A stretch of DNA of 47,663 nt from Aquificaceae bacterium (GTDB lineage: Bacteria > Aquificota > Aquificia > Aquificales > Aquificaceae), in the NCBI GenBank assembly GCA_027014155.1, contig JALWEG010000015.1:1-47663 (forward strand), in the 5' to 3' direction. Positions 5,288-15,797 of the stretch are shown here, piece by piece. The translations under genes and the position numbers were made by a program. The notes beneath the pieces are model-generated. The model searched no databases and was not told where the DNA came from. It saw only the letters and a program-made list of their open reading frames with translations. Position 1 is the stretch's first letter. Each line of letters opens with the position of its first letter.

Positions 5288-6414
5288 AGTTTTCTTTTTA
5301 TCCTTTCAAGGCTCTCCTTCTTGAACTCCTTAAACCTGCCCGTCCTTATGCTCTCCCTTATCTTTCTCATGAGTTGTAGGTAAAAGCTGAGGTTGTGTAT
5401 GGTGTTGAGTATGTAGGAGGTTATCTCTTCCGCAACGAAGAGATGCCTTAGATAAGCTCGAGAAAAGTTTTTGCAAGTGTAGCAGCTGCAACTCTCATCT
5501 AAGGGAGAGAAGTCTTTCTTGAACCTCTCTTTTCTTATGTTTATCTCACCTTGCCAAGTATAAAGGGTGCCGGTTCTGGCGGTTCTTGTGGGTATAACGC
5601 AATCAAACATATCAATGCCCCTTTGAACCGCCTCAATTATATCTTCGGGTTTGCCTACGCCCATCAGATATCTTGGCCTGTCCCAAGGCAGAACTTCGCT
5701 TACCACCTCCGTCATGTCGTACATTATGTCCTTTGGCTCTCCTACGGACAGGCCGCCTATGGCGTACCCGAAGGCCTCAAACTCTAAAGTTCTTAAAGCG
5801 GACTCCAACCTAAGCTCCTTGAAAAAGGCTCCCTGCACTATGGGAAATAGAACCTGGTCTTCCCTGCTCTTTGCTCTGAGACTCCTGCCGAGCCACCTGA
5901 TAGTTCTGTCCAGAGCTACTTTGGCGTATTCTCTGTCTATGGGATACTCAACGCACTCGTCAAGGGGCATAATTATGTCCGAACCCAAGCTTTCCTGAAT
6001 CTTAACTACCCTCTCGGGTGTGAAAAGGTGTAGGTCTCCGGCAAGGTGGTCTCTAAACTCCACCCCGTCCTCTCTTACCTTGACCTTTGCTTTCCTATCT
6101 CCGTATCTGCCTTGAGCGAGGGAGAATACCTGATACCCCCCGCTGTCCGTAAGTATCGGTCTGTTCCAGCTTATAAATGGGTGAAGTCCCCCGGCCTCCT
6201 CAATTACCTCCGTTCCGGGACGCAGGTATAGGTGATACGTGTTCCCGAGGATAATCTGAGCACCCACCTCCTCTAAGAGTTTGGGTGTCATAGCCTTTAC
6301 CGTGCCCTGGGTTCCTACGGGCATAAATACGGGAGTTTCCACGCTCCCGTGGGGAGTTTTGAGCAGACCTGCCCGCGCTCTTTCGTCGCTCGCTATTACC
6401 TTAAACTCAAACAT
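5284..6414 (-). CDS. tgt: tRNA-guanine transglycosylase
   Basis: The enzyme swaps guanine 34 of GUN-anticodon tRNAs for the queuosine precursor preQ1. The 376-residue product has the catalytic Asp in TDSGGYQVF (D90), the second Asp in FDCVIPTRTARTG, and the zinc site CSCYTC followed by the His in NTIHN. The ATG lies 1 nt after the uvrB stop, so both are probably read from one transcript. Length and motifs are complete. Confidence 0.97.
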   Translation of the reverse strand: MFEFKVIASDERARAGLLKTPHGSVETPVFMPVGTQGTVKAMTPKLLEEVGAQIILGNTYHLYLRPGTEVIEEAGGLHPFISWNRPILTDSGGYQVFSLAQGRYGDRKAKVKVREDGVEFRDHLAGDLHLFTPERVVKIQESLGSDIIMPLDECVEYPIDREYAKVALDRTIRWLGRSLRAKSREDQVLFPIVQGAFFKELRLESALRTLEFEAFGYAIGGLSVGEPKDIMYDMTEVVSEVLPWDRPRYLMGVGKPEDIIEAVQRGIDMFDCVIPTRTARTGTLYTWQGEINIRKERFKKDFSPLDESCSCYTCKNFSRAYLRHLFVAEEITSYILNTIHNLSFYLQLMRKIRESIRTGRFKEFKKESLERIKRKL

Positions 6415-6415
6415 A

Positions 6416-8425
6416 TCAGTTCAGATTTATCAGGTCTCTGAGCCTCTTTATCTCGTCTCTGAGCTTTGCCGCCTTCTCAAATTCCCAGTTCTTTGCCGCC
6501 TTCCACATCTCCTTCTCAAGCCTGTCTATCTCCTTGATTATGTCTTCCTCCCGTTTTATACCTTTGGGCAACTTGGTGGGCAGCTTAACGTAATCAAGCT
6601 CCTCAAGGGCTAAGAGCTCTTTCACGGGTTTGACTACGCTCTTGGGCGTTATACCCATCTTCTCGTTGTATTCCAGCTGTTTCTTCCTCCTCCTGTTGGT
6701 CTCCTCTATGGCCCTCCGCATTGAGTTGGTTATCCTATCGGCAAAGAGAATGGCCTTGCCGTTTACGTTCCTCGCCGCTCTACCTATGGTCTGTATGAGA
6801 GAGGTGTAGCTTCTGAGGAAACCCTCCTTGTCGGCCTCCAGTATCGCTACGAGGGAGACCTCGGGCATGTCCAACCCTTCTCTGAGCAGGTTCACCCCTA
6901 CTATCACGTCTATGGTGCCCTCCCTGAGCTCCTTTACCACCTTTGCCCTCTCAATGGCATCAAGCTCCGAGTGTAGATACTTGGCCTTTATCCTTCTATC
7001 GGTAAGGTAATCCGCCACCTCTTCGGCGAGCCTCTTGGTGGTGGTGAGGACTATGGCTCTCTCTTTCCTTTTTTTTCTCTCCTTTATCTCCTTTACCAGT
7101 TCCTCCAGCTGGTTGTTTCTGGGTTTTACTTCCACCTGGGGGTCAACCAGACCGGTAGGTCTTATTATCTGCTCCACCACCACCCCCTCGCTCCTGTTTA
7201 TCTCCCACTCTCCGGGGGTGGCGGATACGTATATAACCTTGTTCAGCTTTTCCAAAAATTCCTCAAACTTCAAAGGTCTATTATCAAGGGCCGAGGGCAG
7301 TCTCCAGCCGTATTCCACCAGCTTCTCTTTTCTACTCCTGTCTCCGTTATACATGGCCCTTATCTGGGGCACGGTTATGTGGGATTCGTCAACAATAAGC
7401 AGAAAGTCTTCAGGAAAGTAATCAAGCAGGGTGTAAGGTGGCTCTCCCGGTGCCCTTCCATCAAAGTATCTTGAGTAGTTCTCTATCCCTTTGCAGTGTC
7501 CCAGCTCCCTTATCATCTCTATGTCGTAGCTCGTCCTCTGCTTGAGCCTTTGAGCTTCCACCTCCCTGCCCTGTTCTTTGAACCATCTGACCCTTTCCTC
7601 CAAATCCTTCTCTATCTGAGCTATGGCTCTATCTACGGTGGGCTTGGGAGCAAGGTAGTGGGAGGCTGGAAAGATAACGTAGGAGTCCACCTCGCCGACG
7701 GTGTGTCTGTTTAGGGTATCTATTAGAACCAGCCTCTCTATCTCGTCGTCCCACAGCTCTATTCTCAAGGTGTAATCTTCGGCGTTGGAGGGTATTATCT
7801 CTATGGCGTCCCCCTTGACGGAGAAGCTTGCCCTCTTGAAGGCGTAATCGTTCCTCTCGTAGCCCATCTCCACCAGCTTCCTCACGAAGTTGGTAGGGTT
7901 CAGAAATTCCCCTACGGCGAGCCTCGCTACCATACTTTCGTAGTGCTCCGGACTTCCAAGGCCGTATATGCAGGAAACGGAAGCCACCACTATAACGTCC
8001 CTCCTGCTGAGCAGGGACACGGTGGCAGAATGCCTGTACTTCTCTAACACCTCGTTGATTGAAGAGTCCTTCTCTATGTAAAGGTCCTTTTCGGGAATGT
8101 AGGCTTCGGGCTGGTAGTAATCGTAATAAGAGATGAAGTACTCAACGGCGTTGTCGGGAAACAGCTCTTTAAACTCCCTGTAGAGCTGTGCGGCGAGTAT
8201 CTTGTTGTGGACCACCACGAGGGTAGGCTTGCCGTACTGGGCTATAACGTTGGCTATGGTGAAGGTCTTTCCCGTTCCGGTAGCGCCCAGAAGAACCTGC
8301 TCCTTTACACCGCTCCTGAGGTTATCCAGAAGCTCCCTAATCGCCTTGGGTTGGTCTCCTGCAGGCTTTAGGGAGGTTTTGAGCTTAAAGCTTTTCTGCT
8401 TTGTAAGGCTATCCTTTTTTAGCAT
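6416..8425 (-). CDS. uvrB: Excinuclease ABC subunit B
   Basis: UvrB is the damage-verifying helicase-like subunit of nucleotide excision repair. The 669-residue product shows Walker [11 protein letters not shown], the Tyr-rich beta-hairpin [12 protein letters not shown], helicase motifs with VDESH and QTIGRAARN, and the C-terminal UVR domain [13 protein letters not shown] that contacts UvrC. Length and motifs are complete. It is immediately upstream of tgt, and tRNA-His lies 10 bp upstream of its start. Confidence 0.98.
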   Translation of the reverse strand: MLKKDSLTKQKSFKLKTSLKPAGDQPKAIRELLDNLRSGVKEQVLLGATGTGKTFTIANVIAQYGKPTLVVVHNKILAAQLYREFKELFPDNAVEYFISYYDYYQPEAYIPEKDLYIEKDSSINEVLEKYRHSATVSLLSRRDVIVVASVSCIYGLGSPEHYESMVARLAVGEFLNPTNFVRKLVEMGYERNDYAFKRASFSVKGDAIEIIPSNAEDYTLRIELWDDEIERLVLIDTLNRHTVGEVDSYVIFPASHYLAPKPTVDRAIAQIEKDLEERVRWFKEQGREVEAQRLKQRTSYDIEMIRELGHCKGIENYSRYFDGRAPGEPPYTLLDYFPEDFLLIVDESHITVPQIRAMYNGDRSRKEKLVEYGWRLPSALDNRPLKFEEFLEKLNKVIYVSATPGEWEINRSEGVVVEQIIRPTGLVDPQVEVKPRNNQLEELVKEIKERKKRKERAIVLTTTKRLAEEVADYLTDRRIKAKYLHSELDAIERAKVVKELREGTIDVIVGVNLLREGLDMPEVSLVAILEADKEGFLRSYTSLIQTIGRAARNVNGKAILFADRITNSMRRAIEETNRRRKKQLEYNEKMGITPKSVVKPVKELLALEELDYVKLPTKLPKGIKREEDIIKEIDRLEKEMWKAAKNWEFEKAAKLRDEIKRLRDLINLN

Positions 8426-8435
8426 TTAATCGGGT

Positions 8436-8512
8436 TGGGGAGGGTGACGGGACTTGAACCCGCGACACGGGGATCCACAGTCCCCCGCTCTACCAGCTGA
8501 GCTACACCCTCC
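8436..8512 (-). tRNA. tRNA-His (GTG)
   Basis: The minus-strand cloverleaf has acceptor GAGGGTG/CACCCTC, an extra 5' G (position -1, base 8512) opposite C73, and an encoded CCA. The anticodon stem GGGGA/TCCCC surrounds loop CTGTGGA (anticodon GTG). The G-1:C73 pair is the identity element of bacterial tRNA-His. D and T arms are intact. Confidence 0.95.
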
Positions 8513-8551
8513 TACATGGAAAAGTATATTTTAACGTGAACCTTTACGCAA

Positions 8552-10576
8552 TCAAAGCTTGAATCTACCGACTCTCTCTTCTATATTTTGGGCATTCTCC
8601 GTTATCTGGGATATGTTCTCCTTCATCAGGTCTATGGCACGGCTTTGTTCTTCCATGGCGGTGGCTATATTGCTTATCACGGTAGCCATCTGAGAGGTTA
8701 TCTCCTCTATCCTCTTGTAGCTGTCCACCACCCTGTCCGAGGCGCCTTTGCCCTCCTCTACCGCCTTCACGGCGTTGTCCACGAGTTCCGCTATTTCCTT
8801 TGCGGCGTTTCCGGAGATTTCCGCGAGTCTCCTCACCTCGTCCGCTACCACGGCAAAGCCTTTACCCAATTCACCCGCCCTCGCGGCCTCTATGGCGGCG
8901 TTCAGAGCAAGCAGATTGGTTTGCTCCGCTATGGTTATTATCTTGCTGGTTATTGAGGATATGCTCTTGCTCACCTGCACTATCTTACTCATCGTCTCAT
9001 GCATGTCTCCGACCCGCGCTTTGCCATAATCTATGGCCTTTTCTACCTCCCTTGATATATCCCGTGCCCTGACCGTTTCCTTAGAAATCTGCCTTATGGC
9101 CTCCGCTGTCTCATCTATTGAGACGTTTATGCCCGATATGCTTGAACTCACGTTCTTTATGTCGTCTCTGACCTTTACAAGGAGCTTCTGAAGCTCACCT
9201 ATGGAAGAGTTTATGTAGTCCACCAGCTCTTTTAGGTCTCCCTTCTGGTCTATACGGATTCTTTCGCTCAGGTTGCCCTGAGAGACTTCTTTCATAAACT
9301 CCTTTACGGCAACTATGGTTTTTTGTAGGTTCTCAAGGGATAGGTTTATCTCACCCACGAGAACGCCCAAGTCCCCCTTGTAGCTTACGGGTGCTCTTTT
9401 GCTGAACTCACCCTGAGCTACATCTCTCATAACCTCTATTACGCTGTTTATGGCGCTTCCAACACTTCTGAGCATATCCGTTAGAGCCTTTTCTATCACA
9501 GCCAGCTCGTCCTTGATTTCCGAGGTCAGAGAGTTCACTTTGAAGCTCATGCTTTCGGAGACCTGGGAGATTTCCTCTACTACCTCTTCAATTCTTCTGT
9601 TTACTGAGCTTATAGCTCTGTAAGCCAGAGTGCCGGCAAAGCCCAGAACCAGCAGGGATATGAGGGAAGCGGCGGTAAACTTCATCAGCTCATTCCGTGA
9701 AAGTTTACCCACCATGAGCTTTATGTCTTTGAGCATGAAGTCTTCCATTTCTTTGAGGAGGTTTATCTTTTTCGTCTGCACTTCAAACCAACGCTCCGGG
9801 TTCACACCGTAAAATCCGTCCTGAGATAGAACCATCTCTTCAAACCTGCTCGCTTCCTTAAACTCGTCGCTTCCCGTCAAGGCTCCGTACCTCTTCAGGT
9901 ACTCCCTCGGAGCTATCCCCTTAAAGGAATTTATGTAGGCTTCCCCTTTGGCCTTTACATCTACATACCTCATGAGCAGGTCTTTATCTAAGCTATCCTG
10001 GGCAAATACCACGCTGAGGAGTGCCCTCTTTATGCCTTCCAGGTCCTTTGCAGAGGAGAAGTTCTTCAACGCTATTATCCTTGAGGCTACATGAACATTT
10101 TCCGCGTCGTGAACCGCTCTGCCCAGCAAAGCTATAAGGGCCTTGTTTATGCCTGTGTAGAACCTAACCGCCTCTATCTTGTCTATTGATAGGTTGTCCA
10201 CCTTCTTTCTGATATCTTTTAACCGTTCTATATCCTTTAGGATTAGCTTGAGCTTTAACTCCACGTCCCTTGAGAACTTCTTGCCTTTGATGAAATCCAG
10301 AAATCTTTTAATCCTTTCATCTGATAGCTTCCTCTGCTTGGGCAAAGCTTCTACGAACTTGGTTCCGGAGCTTCCTATGAAGCCGGCACTCATACCCCTC
10401 TCCTTCTGAAGCTCGTGAACCAGATTAGAGGAAAGTTCAGCAAGCTCCGCTATGCTTTCCACACTCTTATCGGCTCTGTAGCTCTGCCAGAACTTCCACG
10501 AGAGGGTGGCCGAGAACAGGAACATGAAGAACAAGGGTGCCCCTACCGCCAACGTTATCTTTTTCTTTATACTCAT
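8552..10576 (-). CDS. Methyl-accepting chemotaxis protein with NIT sensor domain
   Basis: Membrane helices are at about residues 6-27 and 307-328. The periplasmic part carries the NIT-domain signature with [18 protein letters not shown], a domain associated with nitrate/nitrite sensing. Two HAMP-like modules follow (around 360-420 and 420-470), then the signalling tip with [19 protein letters not shown]. No CheR-binding pentapeptide is seen at the C-terminus. The start is ATG at 10576; a GTG one codon earlier is possible. It is the only chemotaxis gene in the window. The ligand is an inference from the domain. Confidence 0.93.
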   Translation of the reverse strand: MSIKKKITLAVGAPLFFMFLFSATLSWKFWQSYRADKSVESIAELAELSSNLVHELQKERGMSAGFIGSSGTKFVEALPKQRKLSDERIKRFLDFIKGKKFSRDVELKLKLILKDIERLKDIRKKVDNLSIDKIEAVRFYTGINKALIALLGRAVHDAENVHVASRIIALKNFSSAKDLEGIKRALLSVVFAQDSLDKDLLMRYVDVKAKGEAYINSFKGIAPREYLKRYGALTGSDEFKEASRFEEMVLSQDGFYGVNPERWFEVQTKKINLLKEMEDFMLKDIKLMVGKLSRNELMKFTAASLISLLVLGFAGTLAYRAISSVNRRIEEVVEEISQVSESMSFKVNSLTSEIKDELAVIEKALTDMLRSVGSAINSVIEVMRDVAQGEFSKRAPVSYKGDLGVLVGEINLSLENLQKTIVAVKEFMKEVSQGNLSERIRIDQKGDLKELVDYINSSIGELQKLLVKVRDDIKNVSSSISGINVSIDETAEAIRQISKETVRARDISREVEKAIDYGKARVGDMHETMSKIVQVSKSISSITSKIITIAEQTNLLALNAAIEAARAGELGKGFAVVADEVRRLAEISGNAAKEIAELVDNAVKAVEEGKGASDRVVDSYKRIEEITSQMATVISNIATAMEEQSRAIDLMKENISQITENAQNIEERVGRFKL

Positions 10577-10599
10577 CACCAGCTTAATAATATAACCCC

Positions 10600-11454
10600 T
10601 TAGGTGAAGACCACCGTTTTGTTGTCGTAAACGAGAATCTTATTCTCAAGGTGCCATCTGACGGCCCTCGCGAGGACAATCTTCTCTATGTCTTTACCCT
10701 TCCTGATAAAGTCCTCAAGGGTATCCCTGTGGCTGACCCTTATTATGTCCTGTTCTATTATAGGTCCCTGGTCAAGCTCTTCGGTTACGTAGTGGCTGGT
10801 GGCACCGATTATCTTAACCCCCTTTTTGTAGGCTCTGTGGTAGGGCTTTGCGCCCGGAAAGGCGGGCAGAAAGGAGTGGTGTATGTTTATGATTCTGTTG
10901 GGATACTCGTGGACGAACCTGGGACTTAAAATCTGCATGTATCTGGCCAGTATTATCAGGTCTATGTCATGCTCTCTCAGAAGCTTCAGCTCCCTCTCCT
11001 CGGCGGACTCTTTGTTCTCCTTTGTCTTCGGAATGTGAAAGAAGGGAACGCCGAAGAAATCGGATATGGGTTTTAAATCCTCATGGTTGCTGATTACGAG
11101 CTTGACCTTTCCCTTTAGCTCCCCGCTCTTGAAACGGTGCATGATGTCGTAAAAGCAGTGGTCCTGCTTGGATACGAAGAGGGCCACCTTGGGAGTGCAA
11201 TTGGAGAATCTCAGGGAGAAGTTCATGCTAAACCTTTCGGCTATCCGGGAGAATTCCTCTTTTATCCTTTCCTTGGGTATGCGGAAACCGCTTATATCCC
11301 ACTCCACGCGCGCCAAAAAGGTGTTGGCCTGTCTGTCTATGTGCTGGTCAAGGTGCATGATGTTCCCATCGTTGTCCGCTATAAAACCCGCTATCTCCTT
11401 TATTATTCCCACCCTGTCGGGACACGCTATCAATAGAATCGCGCTCTCTTCCAT
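10600..11454 (-). CDS. purU: Formyltetrahydrofolate deformylase
   Basis: PurU hydrolyses 10-formyl-tetrahydrofolate to formate and tetrahydrofolate. The product has an N-terminal ACT domain ([21 protein letters not shown]) and a formyltransferase-fold catalytic domain with the Asn-x-His of [11 protein letters not shown] and the Asp of [10 protein letters not shown]. The size of 284 residues is typical. It starts 4 nt after the stop of the SulP transporter, with AAAGGA as ribosome site, so the two are probably co-transcribed. Confidence 0.96.
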   Translation of the reverse strand: MEESAILLIACPDRVGIIKEIAGFIADNDGNIMHLDQHIDRQANTFLARVEWDISGFRIPKERIKEEFSRIAERFSMNFSLRFSNCTPKVALFVSKQDHCFYDIMHRFKSGELKGKVKLVISNHEDLKPISDFFGVPFFHIPKTKENKESAEERELKLLREHDIDLIILARYMQILSPRFVHEYPNRIINIHHSFLPAFPGAKPYHRAYKKGVKIIGATSHYVTEELDQGPIIEQDIIRVSHRDTLEDFIRKGKDIEKIVLARAVRWHLENKILVYDNKTVVFT

Positions 11455-11458
11455 TCCT

Positions 11459-13558
11459 TTATCCTTCTTTGAGGCTTTCCGATAGGGAGTGCTCTACTAT
11501 GGCTCTCAACCTGTCCGCTACCTCCTTGAGAGAGCTGCCCAGAACCGGGTGGCCGTTGACCGAAGGTATGCCCAGTTCCTTGGCAACCCTGCCCACAGAT
11601 ATTATATGGCCGTTTATCTCTAAAACTTTGGTGGGAGATACGTAAAATCTACCTTCGCCGTCCTTGGAAAAGTCCTTTATATCAAACCTGAAGGCGGTGC
11701 CTCCGACCATAATGAGTATCCTCTCGTCCCTGTGGCCTATAAAGACCTCTACACCGGGAAGAGCACTCAGGTGTTGATAGAGCTTCCTCAAAAATCCCTT
11801 GTCCACCGCCTCTAACTTGAGTATCTCCTTGACGCTCGCACACTCGTCAAAGACGGCGTAGGGGCAATCCCTCTTGCAGTAATCGTGGTCCAACTTTTTG
11901 AACAGCAAGCTTATCGTCTGTCCCTTGGAGGCTATCAATCTGTCCTCGCCTATCACGTTTATTATCCCGGCTCTGTAGAGAACTTCCTTAACCGGGAGCT
12001 TTACGTTGACCATGTAAAGCTCTACGTTTCTCCTCTCCAGCTCTTCCAAGAAATCTTTAAATACCTCCACGGCCGTCGCATCTATGTAGTTTATGGACTC
12101 TCCGTCTATAACCAGGTATTTTAACTCCTTGCCTTTGCTCTTTACGAGCCTGTCTATCTCCTCAAATATGTGCTCGGCGTTTGCGAAGTAAAGGGAGGCG
12201 TCCGGTCTTATGAAAAGTATCTGGGGACATTCGGGGATACCGAAGGTCTGAGCGTTAACGAAGGTTCTCGTTTCGGGGTCTCTGGATAGGTGAACTATCC
12301 TCGGATACATGCTCCTCCAGAGAAAGAGTATCAGGGAGAGAACTACGCCGATGAAGATGGCGTAATCTGGCTTCATGATGAAGGAAGAGAAGAAGGTTAT
12401 AAGGGCTATAATTCCGTCCTGCCTGTTGGTTTTGTAAAGGCTGAGAAACCTTGCAGGCTTAACTATCCCTATCACCGCAAGAATCACTATGGCGGCCAGA
12501 GTGGCTCTGGGCAGGTAATACAGCAGGGGAGCGAAGAAGAAGAGGGTTATGAGAACGAAAAGGGTGGTAAATACGCTGGACATGCCCGTTTTGGCACCGG
12601 CTATGAAGTTGACCGCGCTTCTGGAAAAGGAGCCGCTGACCGGGTAGCCTTTGAAAAATGAGACCACTATGTTCGCCAAACCTTGGCCTATAAGCTCTTG
12701 GTCAACGTCCAACTTCTGCTTGGTCTGAACTGATATGGTCTTAGCGATGGCGTAGGCTTCCATAAAGCCTATTATGGCTATCACTATGGCCTTACCCAGA
12801 AGCTCGTCCACCATGTCCATATCTATCAACGGGAGCGTGGGCGTGGGCAAACCCGCGGGTATGTCGCCGACCACCTTCACTCCTTTCTCTTCCAGGTTAA
12901 GGTAGTAGGTGGCCAAGGTGGAAAGAACCACTACAGCCAGGGCGGAAGGGAAGGCGTTGTGTATCCTCTTCAGAAGAATTATTAGAACTAAAGAGGCAAA
13001 GCCTATGGCGGCCGTGTAAGGGTTGGTATATACGGCATTTTTAGCAATCTCCGCGAAGTTTTTAAAGACAAACTCGTGCTTCTCTATCTCTATGCCCAAA
13101 AGGTGGGGCACCTGTGTGGAAGCTATTATTATGGCTGCGGCATTGGAGAATCCGGAAACTACGGCGTGGGATACGAAGTTCATTATGAAGCCCAGCTTAA
13201 AGGCTCCCAGAAATAGCTGAAATATTCCCGCCATTAGAGCAAGAGCCGAGGCCAGAAGCAAAAACTGGGGACTCTCCGGCTGGGCGAAGGTCATCAGAGA
13301 GGTAAATACCAAGAAGCTGACTATAGCCACGGGACCCGTCTGCAACTGGGGAGAGCTACCCCACAGGGCGGCTACCGCAGAGGCTATGGCTCCCGCATAA
13401 AGTCCATGAACGGGGGGAAGGCCCGCCAGCATGGCGTAAGCCATAGATTGGGGAACTAAGACCACCGCGACAGTCAGACCGGCGAGGAAGTCGCTGGTTA
13501 AGAACTCCCTATTGTAGCCCCTGAACCACTTAAGGAAGGGGAAGAGCCTCTCCACCAT
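11459..13558 (-). CDS. SulP-family anion transporter with STAS and extra C-terminal domain
   Basis: The protein begins with the SulP N-terminal signature (DFLAGLTVAVVLVPQSMAYA) and has about 10-12 membrane segments to near residue 410. A STAS domain follows, with VIDGESINYIDATAVEVF. An unusual tail of about 130 residues comes after STAS. It starts with a Cys cluster, CKRDCPYAVFDEC, and continues with VEVFIGHRDERI and a small DNA-binding-like end (VGRVAKELGIPSV). SulP proteins carry sulfate, bicarbonate or other anions; which one is not readable here. 699 residues is longer than the common 550-600. Confidence 0.9.
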   Translation of the reverse strand: MVERLFPFLKWFRGYNREFLTSDFLAGLTVAVVLVPQSMAYAMLAGLPPVHGLYAGAIASAVAALWGSSPQLQTGPVAIVSFLVFTSLMTFAQPESPQFLLLASALALMAGIFQLFLGAFKLGFIMNFVSHAVVSGFSNAAAIIIASTQVPHLLGIEIEKHEFVFKNFAEIAKNAVYTNPYTAAIGFASLVLIILLKRIHNAFPSALAVVVLSTLATYYLNLEEKGVKVVGDIPAGLPTPTLPLIDMDMVDELLGKAIVIAIIGFMEAYAIAKTISVQTKQKLDVDQELIGQGLANIVVSFFKGYPVSGSFSRSAVNFIAGAKTGMSSVFTTLFVLITLFFFAPLLYYLPRATLAAIVILAVIGIVKPARFLSLYKTNRQDGIIALITFFSSFIMKPDYAIFIGVVLSLILFLWRSMYPRIVHLSRDPETRTFVNAQTFGIPECPQILFIRPDASLYFANAEHIFEEIDRLVKSKGKELKYLVIDGESINYIDATAVEVFKDFLEELERRNVELYMVNVKLPVKEVLYRAGIINVIGEDRLIASKGQTISLLFKKLDHDYCKRDCPYAVFDECASVKEILKLEAVDKGFLRKLYQHLSALPGVEVFIGHRDERILIMVGGTAFRFDIKDFSKDGEGRFYVSPTKVLEINGHIISVGRVAKELGIPSVNGHPVLGSSLKEVADRLRAIVEHSLSESLKEG

Positions 13559-13578
13559 CTCCCCTTATCCCCATATTT

Positions 13579-13899
13579 CTACCTCTCAAAGTCCACACCT
13601 TGATACCACGAAGGTCGGAAGAAGAGCCAATCCTTCATATTTTCAGGAGACTTTGAGTAGCAAACCTCGCACAGAAGTCCCGTCTCCGTCAGCTTGGAGT
13701 TATCATCACAGCATTCGCTCAGATTCCAGAACTCGTAGTTATCGTGGAATATAAGTTTTCCACAACCCTCGCATTTATATAAAACACAATCCTTGGACCT
13801 CAAGAACTCCTCAAGCTCCACATCTTGGGGCAGGGATTCCGCCTCAAAGACGGTTTTAAGGAACTCTACCTGTTTTTCGGATAGCTCCCTTATCTTCAT
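13579..13899 (-). CDS. Hypothetical Cys-rich small protein
   Basis: The product has Cys pairs CEGCG, ECCDD and CEVCY that could bind one or two zinc ions, with an N-terminal helix (SEKQVEFLKTVFEAESL). I chose ATG at 13899, which follows AATAGGACTGCT; a TTG at 13941 would add 14 residues. It lies between ychF and the SulP gene on the same strand. I recognise no family; the metal site is an inference. Confidence 0.65.
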   Translation of the reverse strand: MKIRELSEKQVEFLKTVFEAESLPQDVELEEFLRSKDCVLYKCEGCGKLIFHDNYEFWNLSECCDDNSKLTETGLLCEVCYSKSPENMKDWLFFRPSWYQGVDFER

Positions 13900-13951
13900 A
13901 GCAGTCCTATTAATCTTAGCTCCAGAGGGACAGGTATGCAAGAAGAGGGTT

Positions 13952-15064
13952 CTACACGTTGAATCTAAAGAGGATTATATCCCCGTCCTGCACAACGTAA
14001 TCCTTACCCTCCAATCTAACGAGTCCCTTCTCCTTCGCCTTCACCATGGAGCCTACCTTTACGTAGTCCTCGTAGCTTATAACCTCGGCTGCTATGAAGC
14101 CTCTCTCAAAGTCCGAGTGTATCTTGCCGGCAGCCTGCGGAGCTTTGGTTCCCCTTTTTATAGTCCACGCGCGGGTTTCCTTCTCTCCGGCGGTGAAGAA
14201 GGTTATCAGGTCCAAAAGCCTGTAGCCTTCCCTTATAACCTTATTCAGACCGGGTTCGCTGAGTCCGTAAGCCTCAAGCAGCTCTCTCTTCTCTTCCTTA
14301 GACACCTCGGAGAGCTGAGCTTCTAAGTCTGCGCACACCACTACCACCGGTGAGCCTTCCTCTTGAGCCATCTTGAGCACCTCTTTCACGTGGGGGTTGC
14401 TCTCGCCAGAAGGGAGGTCTTCTTCGCCCACGTTGGCTATGTACATCACCGGCTTGGTGGTCAGCAGGAAAAGCTCCCTCTTAGCGTACCGGTAGGTGTC
14501 TTCGGGCAAAGAGTCCCTGTGCTTCCTCAGAGGCTCAAGGGCTTCCAGTATCTCCTTTATCCGCAAAAGGTGTTCAAGCTCCTGCTTCGCTCTTTTATCA
14601 CCGCCTTTGGCGGTCTTCTCCACCTTTTCCAGTCTCTTATTCACACTCTCTAAGTCTTTGGCGATAAGCTCTAAGTCTATTATCTCCTTGTCTCTTACGG
14701 GGTTTACGCTCCCTTCAACGTGAACTACGTCCTCCTTCTCAAAGCATCTGAGCACCTGAGCTATGGCGTCCACCTCCCTTATGTGGGAAAGGAATTGGTT
14801 CCCCAAACCCTCTCCTTTGCTCGCGTCCCTTACGAGACCGGCGATATCAACGAACTCAATGAAGGTGGGAGTTATCTTCCTTGAGTTTTCTAAGCGGGCT
14901 ATCTCGTATAGCCTGTGGTCTGGAACCTCCACCACTCCCACATTCGGCTCTATGGTGCAGAAGGGATAATTGGCCGCCTGTGCCTTGGCGGATTCCGTTA
15001 GAGCGTTAAATAGGGTTGACTTGCCCACGTTGGGCAGTCCCACTATTCCCAGGTTGAAGCCCAT
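13952..15064 (-). CDS. ychF: Redox-regulated ATPase/GTPase YchF
   Basis: YchF is an Obg-related P-loop protein that prefers ATP and associates with the ribosome. The 370-residue product has the P-loop GLPNVGKST, the switch region with [20 protein letters not shown], a coiled-coil insertion (around 130-200), and a C-terminal TGS domain with [17 protein letters not shown]. Start, length and motifs match the family. Confidence 0.97.
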   Translation of the reverse strand: MGFNLGIVGLPNVGKSTLFNALTESAKAQAANYPFCTIEPNVGVVEVPDHRLYEIARLENSRKITPTFIEFVDIAGLVRDASKGEGLGNQFLSHIREVDAIAQVLRCFEKEDVVHVEGSVNPVRDKEIIDLELIAKDLESVNKRLEKVEKTAKGGDKRAKQELEHLLRIKEILEALEPLRKHRDSLPEDTYRYAKRELFLLTTKPVMYIANVGEEDLPSGESNPHVKEVLKMAQEEGSPVVVVCADLEAQLSEVSKEEKRELLEAYGLSEPGLNKVIREGYRLLDLITFFTAGEKETRAWTIKRGTKAPQAAGKIHSDFERGFIAAEVISYEDYVKVGSMVKAKEKGLVRLEGKDYVVQDGDIILFRFNV

Positions 15065-15087
15065 AACCTATCTATTATCGCACAAAA

Positions 15088-15522
15088 TCAGAGGAGCACG
15101 GCCAGAACCACTGCGCTCATCAATCCTGCCGCTATGTCGTCCGCCATGACTCCATACGCACCGGGGAGCTTCTCAAAGAGGTTTACTGGGGGGGGTTTTA
15201 AGATGTCAAGCAGCCTGAAAATCAGAAAGCCCAGTAAGAGGCTCTTGAAGCTCAAAGGCACAAAGAGGAAGGTAAGCATATAGCCCACCACCTCGTCAAC
15301 CACCACCTCTTCGGGGTCTTTGACCCCCGTTGCCTCTATAACGACCTGAGAGGCCAAGGTTCCCGCGACCGAGAGAATCAGCAAGAGCAGTATGTAGCCC
15401 GCTCCCTGAGCCGAGGTAAGCAGAAGGAAAGGTACCCCTACCAAGGTGCCCACCGTTCCGGGTGCAAACTTGGACTTGCCCGCATAAAAACCCGTAGCTA
15501 TAAGCTCCGCAATCGTGTTCAT
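15088..15522 (-). CDS. pgpA: Phosphatidylglycerophosphatase A
   Basis: PgpA dephosphorylates phosphatidylglycerophosphate in the inner membrane to make phosphatidylglycerol. The sequence has the family hallmark FAPGTVGTLVGVP near the N-terminus, acidic residues in VVDEVVGY, and four membrane segments; the second half has FRLLDILKPPP and GVMADDIAAG. 144 residues is usual. It starts 8 nt after the SpoVG-like gene. Confidence 0.93.
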   Translation of the reverse strand: MNTIAELIATGFYAGKSKFAPGTVGTLVGVPFLLLTSAQGAGYILLLLILSVAGTLASQVVIEATGVKDPEEVVVDEVVGYMLTFLFVPLSFKSLLLGFLIFRLLDILKPPPVNLFEKLPGAYGVMADDIAAGLMSAVVLAVLL

Positions 15523-15530
15523 AGAAATAA

Positions 15531-15797
15531 TTAAAACAGAGAGTTGTAGTGGTCCACCACCTTTCTTCTTATGCCCTCCAGAAGCTCCTTGGAGAGCACC
15601 TCTACGATGGGGTAGCTCCGGTTGTCCTTGTATATGTCGGGCATCTGCACGTAAAGCCCTCCGTACCTGTTTCTCATGAGCTTGACGGACTTTATAATTA
15701 GCAAGTCGCCTATCTGAACGTCTGCATACCCTACCAGCTTGTAATTTCTGTAAGGCACCTCAAAGGGGTAGAACTTTACTACCTTAATCTCCTCCAT
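15531..15797 (-). CDS. SpoVG-like RNA-binding/regulatory protein
   Basis: The 88-residue product follows the SpoVG plan: a beta strand with LVGYADVQIGDLLIIKSVKLM, the loop GGLYVQMPD, then YPIVEVLSKELLEGIRRKVVDHYN. SpoVG of Gram-positives binds nucleic acids and affects septation and many regulons. I chose ATG at 15797, which overlaps the end of the MFS gene by 14 nt; an upstream in-frame ATG at 15836 is less likely. It has no sporulation context here, so the role is open. Confidence 0.75.
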   Translation of the reverse strand: MEEIKVVKFYPFEVPYRNYKLVGYADVQIGDLLIIKSVKLMRNRYGGLYVQMPDIYKDNRSYPIVEVLSKELLEGIRRKVVDHYNSLF

